DNA of 64,000 nt from the NCBI GenBank assembly GCA_031308135.1, contig JAHLJT010009419.1, positions 178,334,961 through 178,398,960 on the forward strand. The letters are read 5' to 3'. Shown here piece by piece: positions 24,108-37,822 of the stretch (positions within the stretch are counted from its first letter, which is position 1; each line of letters begins with the position of its first letter). The position numbers and the translations under genes are program-made. The stretch is from Acheta domesticus (lineage: Eukaryota; Arthropoda; Insecta; Orthoptera; Gryllidae). The notes under the pieces were generated by a model. That model was given only the letters and a program-made list of their open reading frames with translations, ran no database searches and had not been told where the DNA came from.

Positions 24108-25844
24108 GCAGTTGAAGGAACTGCAAAATTATTATCAAAATACCAAAATGTAATGATTAATGAAAAAATTTGTAATGTCAGTTGAGTTGTAATACGTTTG
24201 GGTGGTAGTCATCACAGGTATAGAGGTAGTGCTCATGTACGTGAGAAGGAGACCACATTTGTTTAGAAAATGTAAAGTAAGTAATGATAAAAGCAAGATT
24301 GAAGTGATCATTTCACTCACGAAATATCTATCAATGAGGTTCAAGGATTTCATCCGATTTAACCGATTTTTTCGCAACATGTGCCTAATTATTTCGCAAT
24401 GTGTGCAACATGACCGTGATATTTGAAAGTTGTCGATGTTAAATAAAATTATTGAAATAGGGCACTACTGCGATATATTTCTAACCTTGTGTTTTCGTTT
24501 CTGAGTCACGTTTTTTAGTAACTACTTGTACTTATGAAATTACGGACAAAGTCATTCATCCATATTCAAGAAATTGTTCCAAATTCAAAAAAGATAGCTT
24601 ACGTACTTGGATTATATAAAACAGATCTATTCGTTAAAAAATAATTTTCTTTAAAACGACGAAAGTTGTTGGTCATCTTCAGGTGTTATTCGTGTAAAAC
24701 ATGACAACTTTAGTCGAAAAGTCAATAAATCTGCTTTTCATGTAATTCAAGTAAATAGATTGTATTTAATCAAATTGGAACTATTTCTTAAATATGAATG
24801 ACAACAGACAGTATATACAAATATAATAAAAAAGTAATTCATCCCTTCGTGTCTCGTAAATTTAGAGGTCAAGTTCAAACCACTGGCGAAATTAATTTTG
24901 TGATATATTGATTTACTCATTTTCCAAAAATATTTTTTGTTTTAATAAATTAAGGAACATGAATTAAGAGTATTAAATGATTATGAAAATTAGACAATGT
25001 AACGATTCATGAGAATATTTTGTTATTCAAATAGTTTTTCCTATTTTGGGTTGTGACATGAGTAAAAAAATAGTGATACATTGTCATAGCGGTTTTCAAT
25101 TTGTCTGGCACAGATACATACGGTTGGAGAAATGTTAAAACGTTTTTGTGCATTTCATTCGTTCAGTTCTTTATGGCATATAATTTGTGTCGCATCAGAA
25201 CGACATGAAATTTATTTAATCTTTTTTTTTTTGTGCAAACGGAGAACGTTAAACCATTTTCTGTAACCTGAATGATTTTCATGTTTCACAATGACGCTCA
25301 ACTATGTAAAGGCACTTTACCGATTGCGCTGGCATTAGTTATTTTAGAGCAGAGCGCGGTATAAGGGTTCTAGTGATCGAGCGGCAATAGAAGTTCTTTG
25401 GCCCGAGGGCGTTTGATCGCTCGAGATGATAAAAACCAGTTAAGGCCCGTGATACATACTAGAATTTTTTAACTTACTTTAAAGATTCATATTGACTTAT
25501 TAATTAACTAGGCGTTAACATGACTCCATTTGTCTTTTCATATTTGCCTCCCATAATTCCCTTTCATAATTCCATCCCATAATTCCTTGCATGAGAGAAC
25601 ATGTGACATCATACAACTGTTTCCACGATAGTCCCAATTCAGGTAAATATGCGTTATCGAGCTCCATGTCGTAAGCAATAACGTATCAGTAAAAACTTAA
25701 TATTTTTAACCTATAATCTCACTTGTATTTCTATTACTACGTGTTTTAAACGACACTAAACGTTTTCTGAGCAATTAATTCTCCATTTCATTTGACTGCA
25801 TTTCTACTTGGTTAGTTGAAGGGCACGCTGGGGAGTGTGCGTGG
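24108..25844. other. Intron 4, AT-rich non-coding DNA
   Basis: No gene, RNA or clear repeat is visible. Confidence 0.5.
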
Positions 25845-26300
25845 GGTGGGCTTGGGGGGGGCGGGGCAGGGGGGAGAGAGGGCATGGCAAGGCTGGTGGA
25901 ACATAGGAGGGCGTGGCGTGGCGAGGTGGGCGAGGTGGAATGGCGGGGCGTGGCAGAGCGTGGCGTGTAGGCGGGAGTGGGTCGCGGTCGGGGCGTGGCG
26001 GGGCACTACGGGGTGTGATGGGGCGTGGAGGGGCGTGGGAGGGGGTGGGCAGAGGTGGCGAGTGAGTGGAGGGTGGAGTAGCGGGGCGGGCCGTCGCGGG
26101 GTGTGACGGGGAGTGGTGAAGCGCAGCCGGGCGGGGTGGGGGCGTTGGCGGGAGGGTGGAGTGGCGGGGCGTGGCGGAGCGTGGAGTGGGGGGGGCGGGG
26201 CGTGGACGTGGGCGGGGGTGGGGTGCGGGCGTGGCGAGGCGGGGCGTGGGAGTGGTGGGCGGAGGGTGGAGTGGCGGGGCGGGCCATGGTGGGGTGGGCG
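25845..26300. repeat. G-rich variable minisatellite abutting exon 4 donor
   Basis: Irregular GGCGTGGCGGGGC and GGAGGGTGGAGT units run for about 450 bp and end within 10 bp of the exon 4 donor. On the transcribed (minus) strand the RNA is C-rich right after the splice site. All long frames here are simple-sequence translations. Confidence 0.7.
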
Positions 26301-26309
26301 TGGACGCAC

Positions 26310-26523
26310 CTCCTGCAGGCCCTGCGCGGCGAGGCGCGCTGCGTCGAGCAGCGAGGCGAGCGCGTTGGGCGGCGGGGAGGGCTCCTCGGGCGGCGCCAGC
26401 GCGTCCACGTCCACGGCCTCCAGCCCCAGCAGCCGCATCGTCTCCAGCACGCGCAGCACCCCGCCGAACGCCGGGTACCACGCGTCGCGACGCACGTGCG
26501 GCACCACCGCCGACACCAGCCAC
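26310..26523 (-). CDS. Uncharacterised secreted protein, exon 4
   Basis: Minus-strand exon of 214 bp covering the shared Arg372 to residue 443. The acceptor GCGGGCGCAG precedes the exon at 26523, and its first base completes the AG left by exon 3, making an Arg codon. The donor is GAG|GTGCGT at 26310/26309, phase 0. The sequence WLVSAVVPHVRRDAWYPAFG, then a Leu-rich segment around VLRVLETMRLLGL, looks folded and probably helical. A Pro-rich linker (PPEEPSPPP) and a second Leu/Ala-rich helix follow. There is no cysteine in this exon. The G-rich minisatellite begins straight after the donor. Phase agreement on both sides and the GC contrast with the AT-rich upstream side are the main evidence; no family recognised. 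Confidence 0.75.
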
Positions 26524-26711
26524 CTGCGCCCGCCACCGCCACCACCACTGTTAACCCTCCGGCGGGTGGTAAATATTTGGTGGAGCACTATTGATTAGAT
26601 TTATCATTAATTCTGCAATTAAGTATCATTACTTGGTGGCAGAATATCTTAACATAACCTGCGTTAAGCCTACATTGGCTAACAATAAATTACAGGAGAG
26701 TAGTTGATTTA

Positions 26712-26768
<57 letters not shown>
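26712..26768. repeat. (AAT)n microsatellite
   Basis: An uninterrupted AAT array of about 55 bp, 190 bp upstream of exon 4 on the transcribed strand. Confidence 0.85.
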
Positions 26769-29700
26769 GAATAATAGAACATAATTTCACAGCGCAAGCC
26801 TTACTCCTATTCATTTTACCCCACTTCACTTCACAACACACAACTGTGATTTCTTTCTTTCGCATTTCTTTCCCTAAACTACACAACACTACATAATCAT
26901 TCAGCTCATAGTTATTCTTCGTTGATTATATTTTCAACCTGTTGGCACTCAAATCTCGATTTTAGACACTGCTGATCGACTGTTATTGATGAGTAATTCG
27001 AACTCTGCAACGGTTGCGGCACTCCGTACCGCATACTCCTTGTCATGTAAGTATACTATAAGCGTACTTTTATCCATCAGAATTCTTATTGAAATTTTGT
27101 TATTAAGCTTTATTATACAGATATTGAAGTACTAACTCAAATTTAAAAGCGTTGTTTCCGAAGAAACGTTAGAAGGCACGTTTGCACCGTATTCATTCCC
27201 CGACATGTAACACATGCCAAGACACGGAGGAGGCGAGTGATGGATCAGACTCTTATTAATGTTGTTATTTCGTTTGGCATTTACTTAGTTATTCTGAAAT
27301 AAAATGCATAGGAACATAAATAAAGAATATTTCCTTCACAGTCCTTAACAAAAGTAATAACTATTGACTCGAAAATCGAAGTTGATAAATGCGGAACGGA
27401 GAGCCGCACGCGTCTGCTGGCGGGAAATGTTGGGACGCGTACGCTGGAGGATTAAAGCACGAGTGGGGCTCTCGAGACGTACTGCGCATGTGCTCTAGTG
27501 CATTCTACCGCTGTTCAGAAAACATCAGGTGCCCTAATGTGACCTTCGGATTTTAATTGCCCAGAAATTTGTTTTGGCTACGTTAGTAATTTCTAACATT
27601 GGTTTTTTTGTGTGCTTGCTTACACGAAGTGTCAATTTAATTTTTTTGTGCAGAGTTTGCCAATCGTAAAGCTAGGAAGTCGATTTTATGAGACGGCACT
27701 CGTCTCCCTCCTCTCAGTCAACTGTGTGCACTGATTCATTTCGAGAAGCCTACATGCCATGTGTACGGCTGATGTCCGAATTATGGCTAATGTTAGGAAT
27801 CGCCGGTTAATTCGCACATAAGCCAAACGGTTGCGATGAATATGTGTAATTGACGATGAGCGAGTCATATTAGGCGTCACATGGCTAATTTTGGTATTAG
27901 CCATTGGCTGTAGTGACGTGATTGCCCGATGGTGAGGCGTCTTGTGCGTTCGCGAAAAGTATTTTGCAAGTGAACGATATATAATGGTGCGAGTGTGATT
28001 TGAGAGCTGAGCTTGTTCATGACTTTGAAGGTTGTTCGACCTTTACGGGTTCCATTCATGCTGAATTTTAACGTTTTTTGCCGACTCTGTAGCATCTAAT
28101 AAAAAAAGTTCTCTGCAGCATAAATCAAATAATTGTGTGCGTTTGGAGAGTGTTTATCCCGGCAATATCATAAGCTAATTGTAGATTAGTGAACAGTTTT
28201 CAGAATAATAGGTAGGTTGCTTAATAATTCCAGATACAAGAAAAATATATATTATGGTACAGTAATATTCTCATTACTTTTTATCCAACATTTATATCTG
28301 CTTTAAAAGAAAATGAAAGTACGGACGGATTCACAATATAAAAGAATTCAACGTAAAAATTTTAAAAGCAGGACTAGCCGAATAGAAGCAGAATCGACAC
28401 AGGACATTCCGAAAAAGAAGAAAGCGTTTCAAACACAGCGAATATCTATATAAAATACCAGTCTTACAGACCCTCGCACCTGAATCCCACGTCTCAGCCT
28501 TTCGGGCGGCAGTTAAAACAAAGCAACCGCGCAGCGCGTTTCGCAACGCAGAGCGGCGAGCTGCCCGGTCCGATACCCGGGTGTCCGCGAGGCAAGAGGA
28601 AGGAATACCAGAGGAGCGCGGAGCAATATGGTAATGCGCCGGGCCCAGCCGGCACAGCTCCCTTCTCCTCCCTACCCTCTCCCCGTCCCTTCTGCTCTTC
28701 CTCCTCGGCACACAGTTCCGCGAGCTCCCAAATCCGCGCCAAGTCGCACACCGGTTGCCCGGGATTTGGCGCTGCGCGCGAGCGCGCGGCCCCTGGAGGG
28801 CGTTGCGTATGCAACCGCGTCGCGCGCGACTGTTTAGCGGGTGGCGTCCCGCGGCGACGGACAGGCGCTGCTGTTGACATCGCTCGGCCAACGCGAAGCG
28901 CGCGGTCCGCGTCGTCACGCGTTTCATTTTATTGGAGCGTCATTAATTTTATTCCATTGACAAAATTTCAATGCAAACAAGAATATGCGCTTCTGGGATG
29001 TGCCTTTCAGCGCGTCGGTACTCCAAACGAATTACAAATCGTGCACCGTGTAGGGTGAAGCAAAAAGAGGAAATGTGTGTCATCTGCTGGTCCTATTATT
29101 TATGACTTGGTCCACCTGGCACGCATATTAATGGAAAATAAAATAGACAACGCGTAAATTATTACCTATGGTTTGAAAAATCCTAAGATATTCCTCTATT
29201 ATTGCCTGCAAAGATTACATTATTTTGTGATTTATGTCTCTAATTGTTCATTGATCCACACATCACTAAATTCATAGTTTGTTTACCACTGCTAATGTGA
29301 GTTAGAGCATGAATGCCGATGAGACTTTACAACCAAGTGAAGCTCTCTGAAAATTATAATAATTCGTTGTATTTTATTCTGGGTTTTCTAAAATAACGTC
29401 CATTTGTTTTTTAATAACCTCAGATATACAACTTCTTCTTTCGATTTATTTCTATTTAGTGGCGTAGAATTTAATGAAAAAAATCCTTAACAATGTGAGG
29501 ATTTTGTGATTTTAGTTTCAAATTTCATTCTTCAATTTGTTACATTATTTTATAATTTTAGATTTTTATTACAGTTCTATAAACTATGTTCACGCTCGGT
29601 TTTCGTTAAAAAGCATATCAAATGCTGTGAGTCCAAGTTATTTTAAAGAAGTACCTGAAATTTAATACTTTGAGCATCAAAAATTCCCTCTCATCATTCC

Positions 29701-31489
29701 TCTCATTTCACACTATTTATCTGCCCTAATAGATTTTTACTGTAAAAGGACTCAGTTCACATACGTTTTCCCACAGATTCCAGTTACATGTCGTTTTCCT
29801 AGTATAATTTAATTATTTTTAAGTCATATTCTCTTTTAAATAATGATAAGATTTTCTAATTTATCGTTTTTATTAATTTTAATTATTCGATTCAATTTAT
29901 TGTAGCGTAACGCAATTTACTACTATAGTGCGTTTCAACTTTGGTTTCGAACACCTAACATCAACGTTTTCTTTTTAATTTTATTAAATGTTCTTCAAAT
30001 TATTGTGTGTATGAATGGTTATGTCTTGCTGTAGTACAATGATAATTATCATCGTTCTAATGTAATACATACCCATACAGTCATACAATAGAATGTTCGT
30101 ACCAATAACGTGTATCGTGTTAGAAATAGAAAAGTTACTAAATAATAAGAATCCCGAAGTGTTTCAATCCATCCTTGAGAAGGTCAAGGTGTCATTTAGG
30201 TTCAATTATCAAATTATAACAATTTAAATCAGAAGATTTCTGGTTCTGCTGCGAATTTGTAAATATGTACCAACGTCTAAATGATGACACGTACAGAATA
30301 GAGTGGCAGCAATCAGAACTGGCTTCATGAAGAAGTGTGTTGAAAGTGTAGCATAATAGGATCCTCATTACAAGTTAATTGTGAGAACGACACGGACGGT
30401 AAAAGCGAGTTACGGGCACTTGCAAATAGAGTTGCTTTGAAAAGCGAAGAAGGGTAAATAGAATACAAGACGTATTCTTGTTCGTTTTGGTCTCCTGTGC
30501 CCTAATTCCTAGATTTCCAATTTGAAGTGTTATTAAGGGAATAATGAAGTGTAAAAAAGAGAACAAAATACATCAGGGAAAAGATAGCAAATATTCTTGA
30601 ACAATTAATACTCAGGCATTACAGGATATTGTAGATACATATTATTTGAATGTTTATGTACTATTTTTAATGTTTCAGTGCATGATGTAATGTAGAAGAA
30701 ATGCGAGATAAATTTCAAAAATATTTTGGTAGACAGTATTGAGATTCTTCGAAATTCACAAAGCATACTTTGAATCTCAAACATTAAAATCAACAGCACA
30801 TGTATTCAAATAATTCTAATATGGACCCAACCCTGGCGCAAAATATAACATTAAAATTCGAGTAACCAAAGACTGAGTCCGTACACATTAAAATAAAATG
30901 ATTTCCATCGAGAGATTTTTAAAAGGCAAAAACAAATTACAAAAAACTGATCACACACATTGCAGCCACCCGCATTTTATTTTTCGGTCTACTGTTTGAG
31001 CTGCATGTTGATTAATCGGTCTCCTGCCGTAATGGCACTACCGACCGCAGTACTCACGCTAGCCTTCATCGTGCAGAACGAAGCGCAAATCACGAACGCT
31101 CTGGATTAAATCGAAACGAAATCTTGTTAGAATTATGCGTGCTCAATTCAATTTATTATATCCGTTATCGCGGCACCAATTCCATTTGCGCTAAACTGAA
31201 ATTCAGTTGCGTGCGCTCTGCGGCCAAGTTTGCGTTGAGCGGCGGCGGCGGCAACGGCCGACCCGTCTCCCGGGAGCGCAAAGAGTATCAGCGTAGTGTG
31301 CATAGCACACGCACCGTCGGGGTTCCGGCGATGAGTTCGTCGGCAGACAGGAGGCCTTGCACAAGGTGGAGTCGTTGAATGAGTGAAAATGCGGAAAGGG
31401 CGTTGAGTGAGCGAATGTCTGAGTATTGATTGCGGCTGCATCAACTATTAAGGTATTTGGTTCAATAAGTGTAGTGCATGTTGTGTACT
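26769..31489. other. Intron 3, AT-rich with one CpG-rich patch
   Basis: A CpG-rich patch at 28490-28930 has frames on both strands with no recognisable domain. A second small one lies at 31190-31390. The rest is AT-rich with no supportable gene. Confidence 0.45.
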
Positions 31490-32110
31490 GGATAGAGTCC
31501 GCGTTTCCCTCCCTCCGGAAAGAGAGACCTTGCCGTGATCTAAGCGTTGATTTGTGATTTTTCCGCTTCTAGGTATCTCCTCTCAGCGGGGCGCCGCCTC
31601 ATCCAGGAAAACCACACTGATGTCCCGACATTTTTAAAACTTTGTTTGTTCTTCGTAACGCATCTCTAAACTCGTGTTGGGCATTGAGCGCCTAAAATAT
31701 TCCTCCGTTAAGTTTTTGTCAAGCCTCGTCACATCGCAGTAAGTCAGTGTCTTTTACCCCTTCGACCAGGGGCACCACATTCGTGCTAATGTACTGCAGT
31801 CAGTGTGTATGTGCAGGTGAGGGGAGGTGAATGAGGAAGGAAGAATCGCGCGCGATCGATGATCCTTTTACTACGGCATAGTTCTGGCGTTCACCTGATT
31901 TTAATTGTAGAAACCACGAAAAACTAGATTACATCAGCAGATAGCTAGACCAGTCGGCCGCTAGTACTCTCTTCCAGACAGTTAGTTAATATAGACAATA
32001 GTTAAATTTGACCCAGCCACGATGCTGGTTTTGAATATCCGCCATCTCCAGGATTTGAACCCTAGGATCTCCCGGTCGGCGACGCAGCCCAGGCAGCACT
32101 GTTCGTGTGG
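31490..32110 (-). repeat. SINE family 1 copy, reverse strand, degenerate
   Basis: On the minus strand the order is: GGGAGATCCTAGGGTTCAAATCC (B box, about 32048-32070), TACTAGCGGCCGACTGGTCT, TTTTTCGTGGTTTCTAC...ATCAGGTGAACGCC, then CGCGCGATTCTTCCTTCC. GCCCCGCTGAGAGGAGATAC near 31590 matches the family 3' half. The middle is expanded and diverged. Confidence 0.6.
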
Positions 32111-32150
32111 AGTAGTTGGCGCGAGTTGAGACGCAGCGTGCGTGAGCGCG

Positions 32151-32520
32151 CTCTCTGACTTTGAATCAGTGAAATTGTCGCTGATTCAAACAGTGAGAGT
32201 CGAAGTCACTGATATCTTCAGTCGAAATGTGTAATTTTGCTGACAATCAACGAATTATACGAACCTTTTCATCATGACCGCCAACATTTCACTGGTTGTC
32301 ACTGGTTGTGGTGAAAGAGCAGCGCCACCATTGCTCGCTGATCGTTCAGTCGTTCGCGTGCTGCTGTTTTCGGAGATTTCACTGATTCAAACAGTGAAGT
32401 TTCACTGATTCAAAAAGCGGACCCGATTATCACTGATTTGTTCAGTTCAATTCACTGATTGTCAGTGGCAGGGCACAGTGAATAATCACTGTGAATCAGA
32501 CGTTTTTCACTGATTCAGAC
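32151..32520 (+). mobile_element. 370-bp inverted-repeat element with CACTGATTCA motifs, copy A
   Basis: Starts CTCTCTGACTTTGAATCAGTG and ends TTTTTCACTGATTCAGAC, giving imperfect inverted ends. Inside, CACTGATTCA and its complement recur many times, densest near both ends. The flanking 8-mers TGAGCGCG (32143-32150) and TGAGCGAG (32521-32528) match at 7 of 8 positions. An 8-bp duplication and dense subterminal motifs suggest a hAT-like non-autonomous element (inference). Confidence 0.65.
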
Positions 32521-32528
32521 TGAGCGAG

Positions 32529-33791
32529 CGGGGAACGGGCGTTGAGACGCACCCGGGAGCACACGCTGAGTGCAAAGGTGGGCCGCGCGGCGAGTCCCTT
32601 TTCGCGGTGGGGAGCGCTAAGGGGAATGGAGCTTACCAGGGTGGTGCAACACGCCCGCGACCTCCACACCCCGCCATTCGTCAACGCATGCCCTACCTAC
32701 ACCACGTGATCTCTATGTTTATTTAAAGTAGTTAAAGTGCAAGGTGCTGGAAAAATCTGTAAAAACATTCGAACTGACAGAATATATCTAGTATTACAAC
32801 CGTAAAATTTGAATGTAAAAAGTTATATTAATGCGTATGTAATAACTATATTGCATGTACAAGGGAGTTGTATAAAGAGAATATTTATATTAAATGAATA
32901 AAACTATCCCCGAAAATATTTAATTTTTAAGTGTACACTGTGTTCAATGTGTTTTTATTCAAAGGATTCTTCTCTCATCCTCTGAAACAATCGATGTGGA
33001 ATATTTTAGAGATAAGTAAGAATATTTCTTCCTTATATCTGCGAACCTTCTCGATTAACAATTTATAATTTGCACTGCTAATAGTTCAAAAGGGGGAGAC
33101 AGCATGTTTAATTTTATGAACTTTATGGATTTTACGAATTAATTTTATGAATATTTTATTTACTGAAATGAAGAGAAAATGTGAAATGGTTTCGTGAACC
33201 TTTCGCAAAAAACCTTAACTTCACGTTTACTCTTGTGTTCTGAGCAATAAGAACAAAATAGCATTTTACCTATAAATAATAAGAGATGTGTGAAGATAAA
33301 ACTTCAAACATTAATAATTTTGTACCAAAAAGAACCCTACAGAATATTTTCATATCATAAATCTCTTGATATAAAAAAATATCCGTAAAGAATAGATCTT
33401 AAAAAAGGAGACCTGGATACTCAAACCACATCCTCTCTTATACCGTTTATAATAGCAGTACTTTGAAATTCAAAACGTAACCGCGCGTGCACCTAAGCCA
33501 GCTCACATTATCTCGTTCAAGGATCGTGTAGCACGCGAGTTATCGATTTATTGGTTTTCAGCGAAAATGCTACAAAGCAGCGTATTTTTTTTGTGTCTGC
33601 CGGTTGCAATAGCGAGTAGACGGACGAGAAGGGCGCAGGTATTGACGCGTTCTCTCTGGTATCTCGACGCGGCCGGGTTTGTGACGCAGGAAGTGGCTGT
33701 GCAGCATTGATGTCGACGAGAGCTGCGCACAGTGGCCTGAGGTGGTGCGGGGATTCGCGCCTTGCCACCGCCTCGGTTGTTTCTACTCTCT
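32529..33791. other. Intron 3, spacer between inverted elements
   Basis: AT-rich DNA with a short GC-rich patch at 32520-32690. It would be the loop if elements A and B paired. No gene seen. Confidence 0.45.
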
Positions 33792-34163
33792 CAGCCTCAG
33801 CCTGATTCAGTGAAAAACTACTGATTGACAGTGACTATTCACTGATGATGTCAGTTATAACTCTTCCACTGACAATCAGTGAATTGAACTGAACAATTCA
33901 GTGGAAATCAGGTCCACTTTTTGAATCAGTGAAACTTTACTGTTTGAATCACAACAGCAGCACGTGAACGACTGAACGATCAGTGAGCGATGGCGGCGCG
34001 GCACTTTTACCTCTGACGACCAGTGAAATGCTGGCGGTCATTATGAAAAGATTCGCATATTCACTGACTGCCAGCGAAACTACACATTTCGATTGAAGAT
34101 ATCAGTGACTTCGGCTCTCACTGATTGAATCAGTGACAATTTCACTGATTCAGATTCAGAGAG
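33792..34163 (-). mobile_element. 372-bp inverted-repeat element with CACTGATTCA motifs, copy B
   Basis: The reverse complement of this segment aligns along its whole length with copy A, including CGAAGTCACTGATATCTTCA and CGCTCACTGATCGTTCAGTC-like blocks. Flanking 8-mers TACTCTCT (33784-33791) and TACTTGTT (34164-34171) match at 6 of 8 positions. It is in opposite orientation to copy A, 1.27 kb away. Confidence 0.65.
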
Positions 34164-34171
34164 TACTTGTT

Positions 34172-37100
34172 AATTCATTTCTCGCTATCAACATTGCATC
34201 TTCCGCATGTCACTTGGACGCGCTAGCAGCAGTAGTTTTAATTACGCAGACCGCTTTAAGACACTCTTCGTATTGAATGTTGACATGTATGCACGTCGTG
34301 TTTACGTTGTATGATTGCGCCTTGCAAACATTTAGGTATTTTGGCACACAGTTCAGAGTTGGTAAAAAAATAAACATTTAAACATACAGTTTACCAAATT
34401 CGAATTTTAAGAGACGAATTACGATAATAAATCATTACTTATGAGTGGTAAATTTGATAAATGTTTAACGACATTCATTTGCAGGTCAAGTGATTAATAT
34501 ACAAAATCAATATGGAGAAATGTTTTTGATTAAACTATTTTAAATGGAAAATAGAATAGAAAAATTGAAGATATTTTTTAACATTCGTGACTTTTAGAAA
34601 TAAGGAAATTTTAATACAAGACAGAAAATGAGTGAGTGTAAGCTTGTGTGTGACAGAGAGAGAGAGGAAGAGAGAGAGAATGAGAGGAAGAGAGAGAGAT
34701 CTCGCCATGAAAAAAGTGCATTTTGCACGATCAAGAATCTTGAGTTTAAAAAGTCCTTAAAAAACGGGACGTTAATTTCCTCGTATACACGTGTGTATTT
34801 TATAAACTATTTCCTTTTTTTGTTTCTAGAAACGCTTGTTTCGAAGACATAGATTATATTTTATCTGCGACTTAATTCGTTTCGACCCACTGTGCGCAGC
34901 CAAAATGAAATTCCGATATGCACCGGACATTTACAATTGATGCACGCACGCCGTATGTGATTGCCACAAAGTAACGTTAGTTCAAACCCGACGGTCCTCG
35001 ATGGCTATGCTTTACACAATTAGTGTGTTGGGCTGGTTGTGGAACTTTCCAAGCGTGTCACTCGATTCGCGCAAGTCTTTGCGGCAGCAAATGTTAGCCA
35101 CCGCCCGACGCGGACGCTGAGGCCTTTCTCGCATGCAGAAATGAGATAACAGAAGGGTACCCTTAATTTCGTTGTTCCATGACTGCCTTAGGGAAGGAGA
35201 TTAATTATTTCGTACCGAGGTAAAACGAGAGTTAAGCGAGACGCTTGTCACGTAAGGGTCGAGAGATATTGTAATTTCGAAAACATTCGCGTGCTTGTTG
35301 ACTTAGTTTGGTAGAGGTGCAGTGGCTTCCGTCGGTCAGTTTTCGTTTCCTTTTGATTGTTTTTCAATCGAAATGTTTAAATGAACTTACTGACGTGAAA
35401 ATAAGTTATTAAAAATACTTTTGTCTTGAATTACTAGCTTACCACGGTATTCGTTGATATTTATTATTTGACTAATTTAATAGTTCTCAAGAAATAAAGA
35501 AATATCAAATAGAATATTTCAATTACTTAACTTAATTAATTAATAATTGAATATTAATTGATTTCTGGCTTACTATGGAATATTTAAGTGTACAGCCGAT
35601 GTATAAATATAATATTTCACCCATAAATTTAGAATTACTTATTGTGAACATTCTAATGATGAAATTACCGACACAATTCTACTATACTAAGCAGTATAAT
35701 CCTACAATTTGGACCTATATCCTTGAATTTTGACTTTCGTGCTAAAGGTGACATAACTATAGTGAAATCATGCCTAGAAATATGATTTCTTATGTGAATT
35801 ATAATAATGATTATTCCTAAACAATATTTTTCGATTCAATTAAACTAGAAAATAATTAGGGCCTAATTGAAATATTTTACTCTATCGCTTCTCTCGAACG
35901 CATTTAGTCTACAATTTTATCTTGAATAATTAAGCAAAATTTTTAATATAGTACAGATTTTCATCAAAATCTACAAAGGTGAGTTACGAGTTCTGTCTGC
36001 GCAATGTGAGATAGCTCACGAATAGTACAATCACGCCAATATTAAATAGAACTACGCCAATCCCATCCCAATGCAAACAATTCAAACGAAATACAATAAA
36101 CGAGAGTCAGTTCAAACCATCGCAGCGGAACATTATACATTTTTCTACCTCGCCACTGTCCACACAACCCATTTTATGAGCTTTATATTCACGGTCTGTG
36201 TAATATTCTATACGACCATCAGTGAAAGAGTTACTCAGGAACGAGGGTAGGGATATTATTATTCAATATGATTTTTGAGATTAATACAAAAATTATTTTA
36301 ATGATCAAAGTATAGAAAATAATACGCATTTCACTGAAAATTCAAACGCATTCCAGAGTATTTTAAATAAAGTGCATAGATAATGTTTACAATTATTATA
36401 ATTAATATTTGTGGTTTGCATCACAAACGTTTCGGCCCTATATAATTTATAAGACGCCACTAAAATGAAATTCCTTAAACGTGTTGCTGTAGGTTAGCAA
36501 AACTGCAGCAAACAGCAATGACCATGTAAAATGTAAGACTTTTGCGCATACTACTACGAATGGTGTAAAACAAGTGTATTTATTGCCATAAGGGGAAGAA
36601 AGAGCTCTTATGTAGGTGTGTATGGCTCATCCAGAGAATAATGGATTCCATTGAACACACATAAAAAAAAGTACCTAAATAGGTTTTACTGTTACTTTTA
36701 GGGTAATAAGTTGGTATCTCTGACCACTTTTAGACTTCCGAGGTGAATTAATTGATAAGGGAATGCTAGAGGTTAGTTAGACTAAGTGGTCAGATTGGAA
36801 AAGAGGTAGGGAAATGTGTAATGGAAAGAGGGTATTTGCAGATTGCAAGACCAAGGAACGAGAGAATTCTTATGAACAGAGTAATATAAAAGGAGGGAAT
36901 TAAATAGGCAGGTAATATGACAAAATTCTGGAGCCAAGATTCTATGAAATATAATAGTTTATATTTGGTCTAGGAGTTCCTACCAAAGAAGATAAACAAA
37001 TGAATTGAAAATAGCAAGATTTAGAAAACAACAAGATGTTTGAAAACATACTTGCTAAAAAAGGAGGAGAGAAACTGCAGGTTATGTTTAATATGGGGCA

Positions 37101-37814
37101 GGAACTTGGCGTTATATCTTAGATAAATGCCGGAATGGATTTGTGAAAGCTGTAATGTGTGGATAATGTGCTAAAACAATAGGATGAGAGAGGCTCGTGA
37201 ATAAGGTGAATCCTAGATTATTTATGAAAAAGATGAAACAATACGCATTAAGTGGATAAGGGAAAGGGTATAATAGGAGCTACGAGAAGGAAATGTATTG
37301 GAATTTGGGAGAGGTAAACGAATATGAGACGGATAAATTTCGGCTTAAAAACAAGACGTCTGGGAGTTTAAATAGAAAAATAGGTTAAAGATGAGACAGG
37401 CGAGACATATATTTAGGAGAAGGAACGAAACGTGATATGAGATCAATCGGAGTGAATCACAAGTAAGTGTAATATAAATATTATGTGTGCCAGAAGGAAC
37501 GAAATGGGAAATAAAAAGATGTAGACGCAAGGTGCAATGAAGATGTCATAGAGTGAAGAATTGTCGTAAAATCAAAAGTTTAATAAAACATTTATAAAAA
37601 TTACTACTGCACTTTTTGAATTCCGTCTCACACTCGATCCAGGCGAGTTGCACGGTCCCCGAGAGTTTATTGGCAGATGGGTAATGCGCGATTACTCCCC
37701 TCGGGCAAGTATCATGCCGCAACGCGTCATGCGCGCGCACGCGTGCACTCGCTCCAGGGAGACAACACATTTCATAACCGCCAAGCCGAAGCAGCCACCA
37801 TTCACCCGCGGTGT
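34172..37814. other. Intron 3, AT-rich non-coding DNA
   Basis: A GA-rich run occurs at 34653-34699. The rest is AT-rich; 36800-37540 is purine-rich on the plus strand. No gene or RNA was recognised. Confidence 0.45.
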
Positions 37815-37822
37815 CTGTAGTG

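Noticed and set aside
25804..26288. Extension of exon 4 into a His/Pro-rich protein
   Set aside because: Past the GTGCGT donor the sequence is the minisatellite; the extension is repeat translation.
27686..28095. Two adjoining minus-strand frames of 72 codons
   Set aside because: Looked like one broken gene, but I recognise no family and see no splice sites joining them.
28331..28927. 198-codon minus-strand frame in a CpG-rich patch
   Set aside because: No recognisable domain, overlapping frames on both strands, and no phase-consistent link to the host exons.
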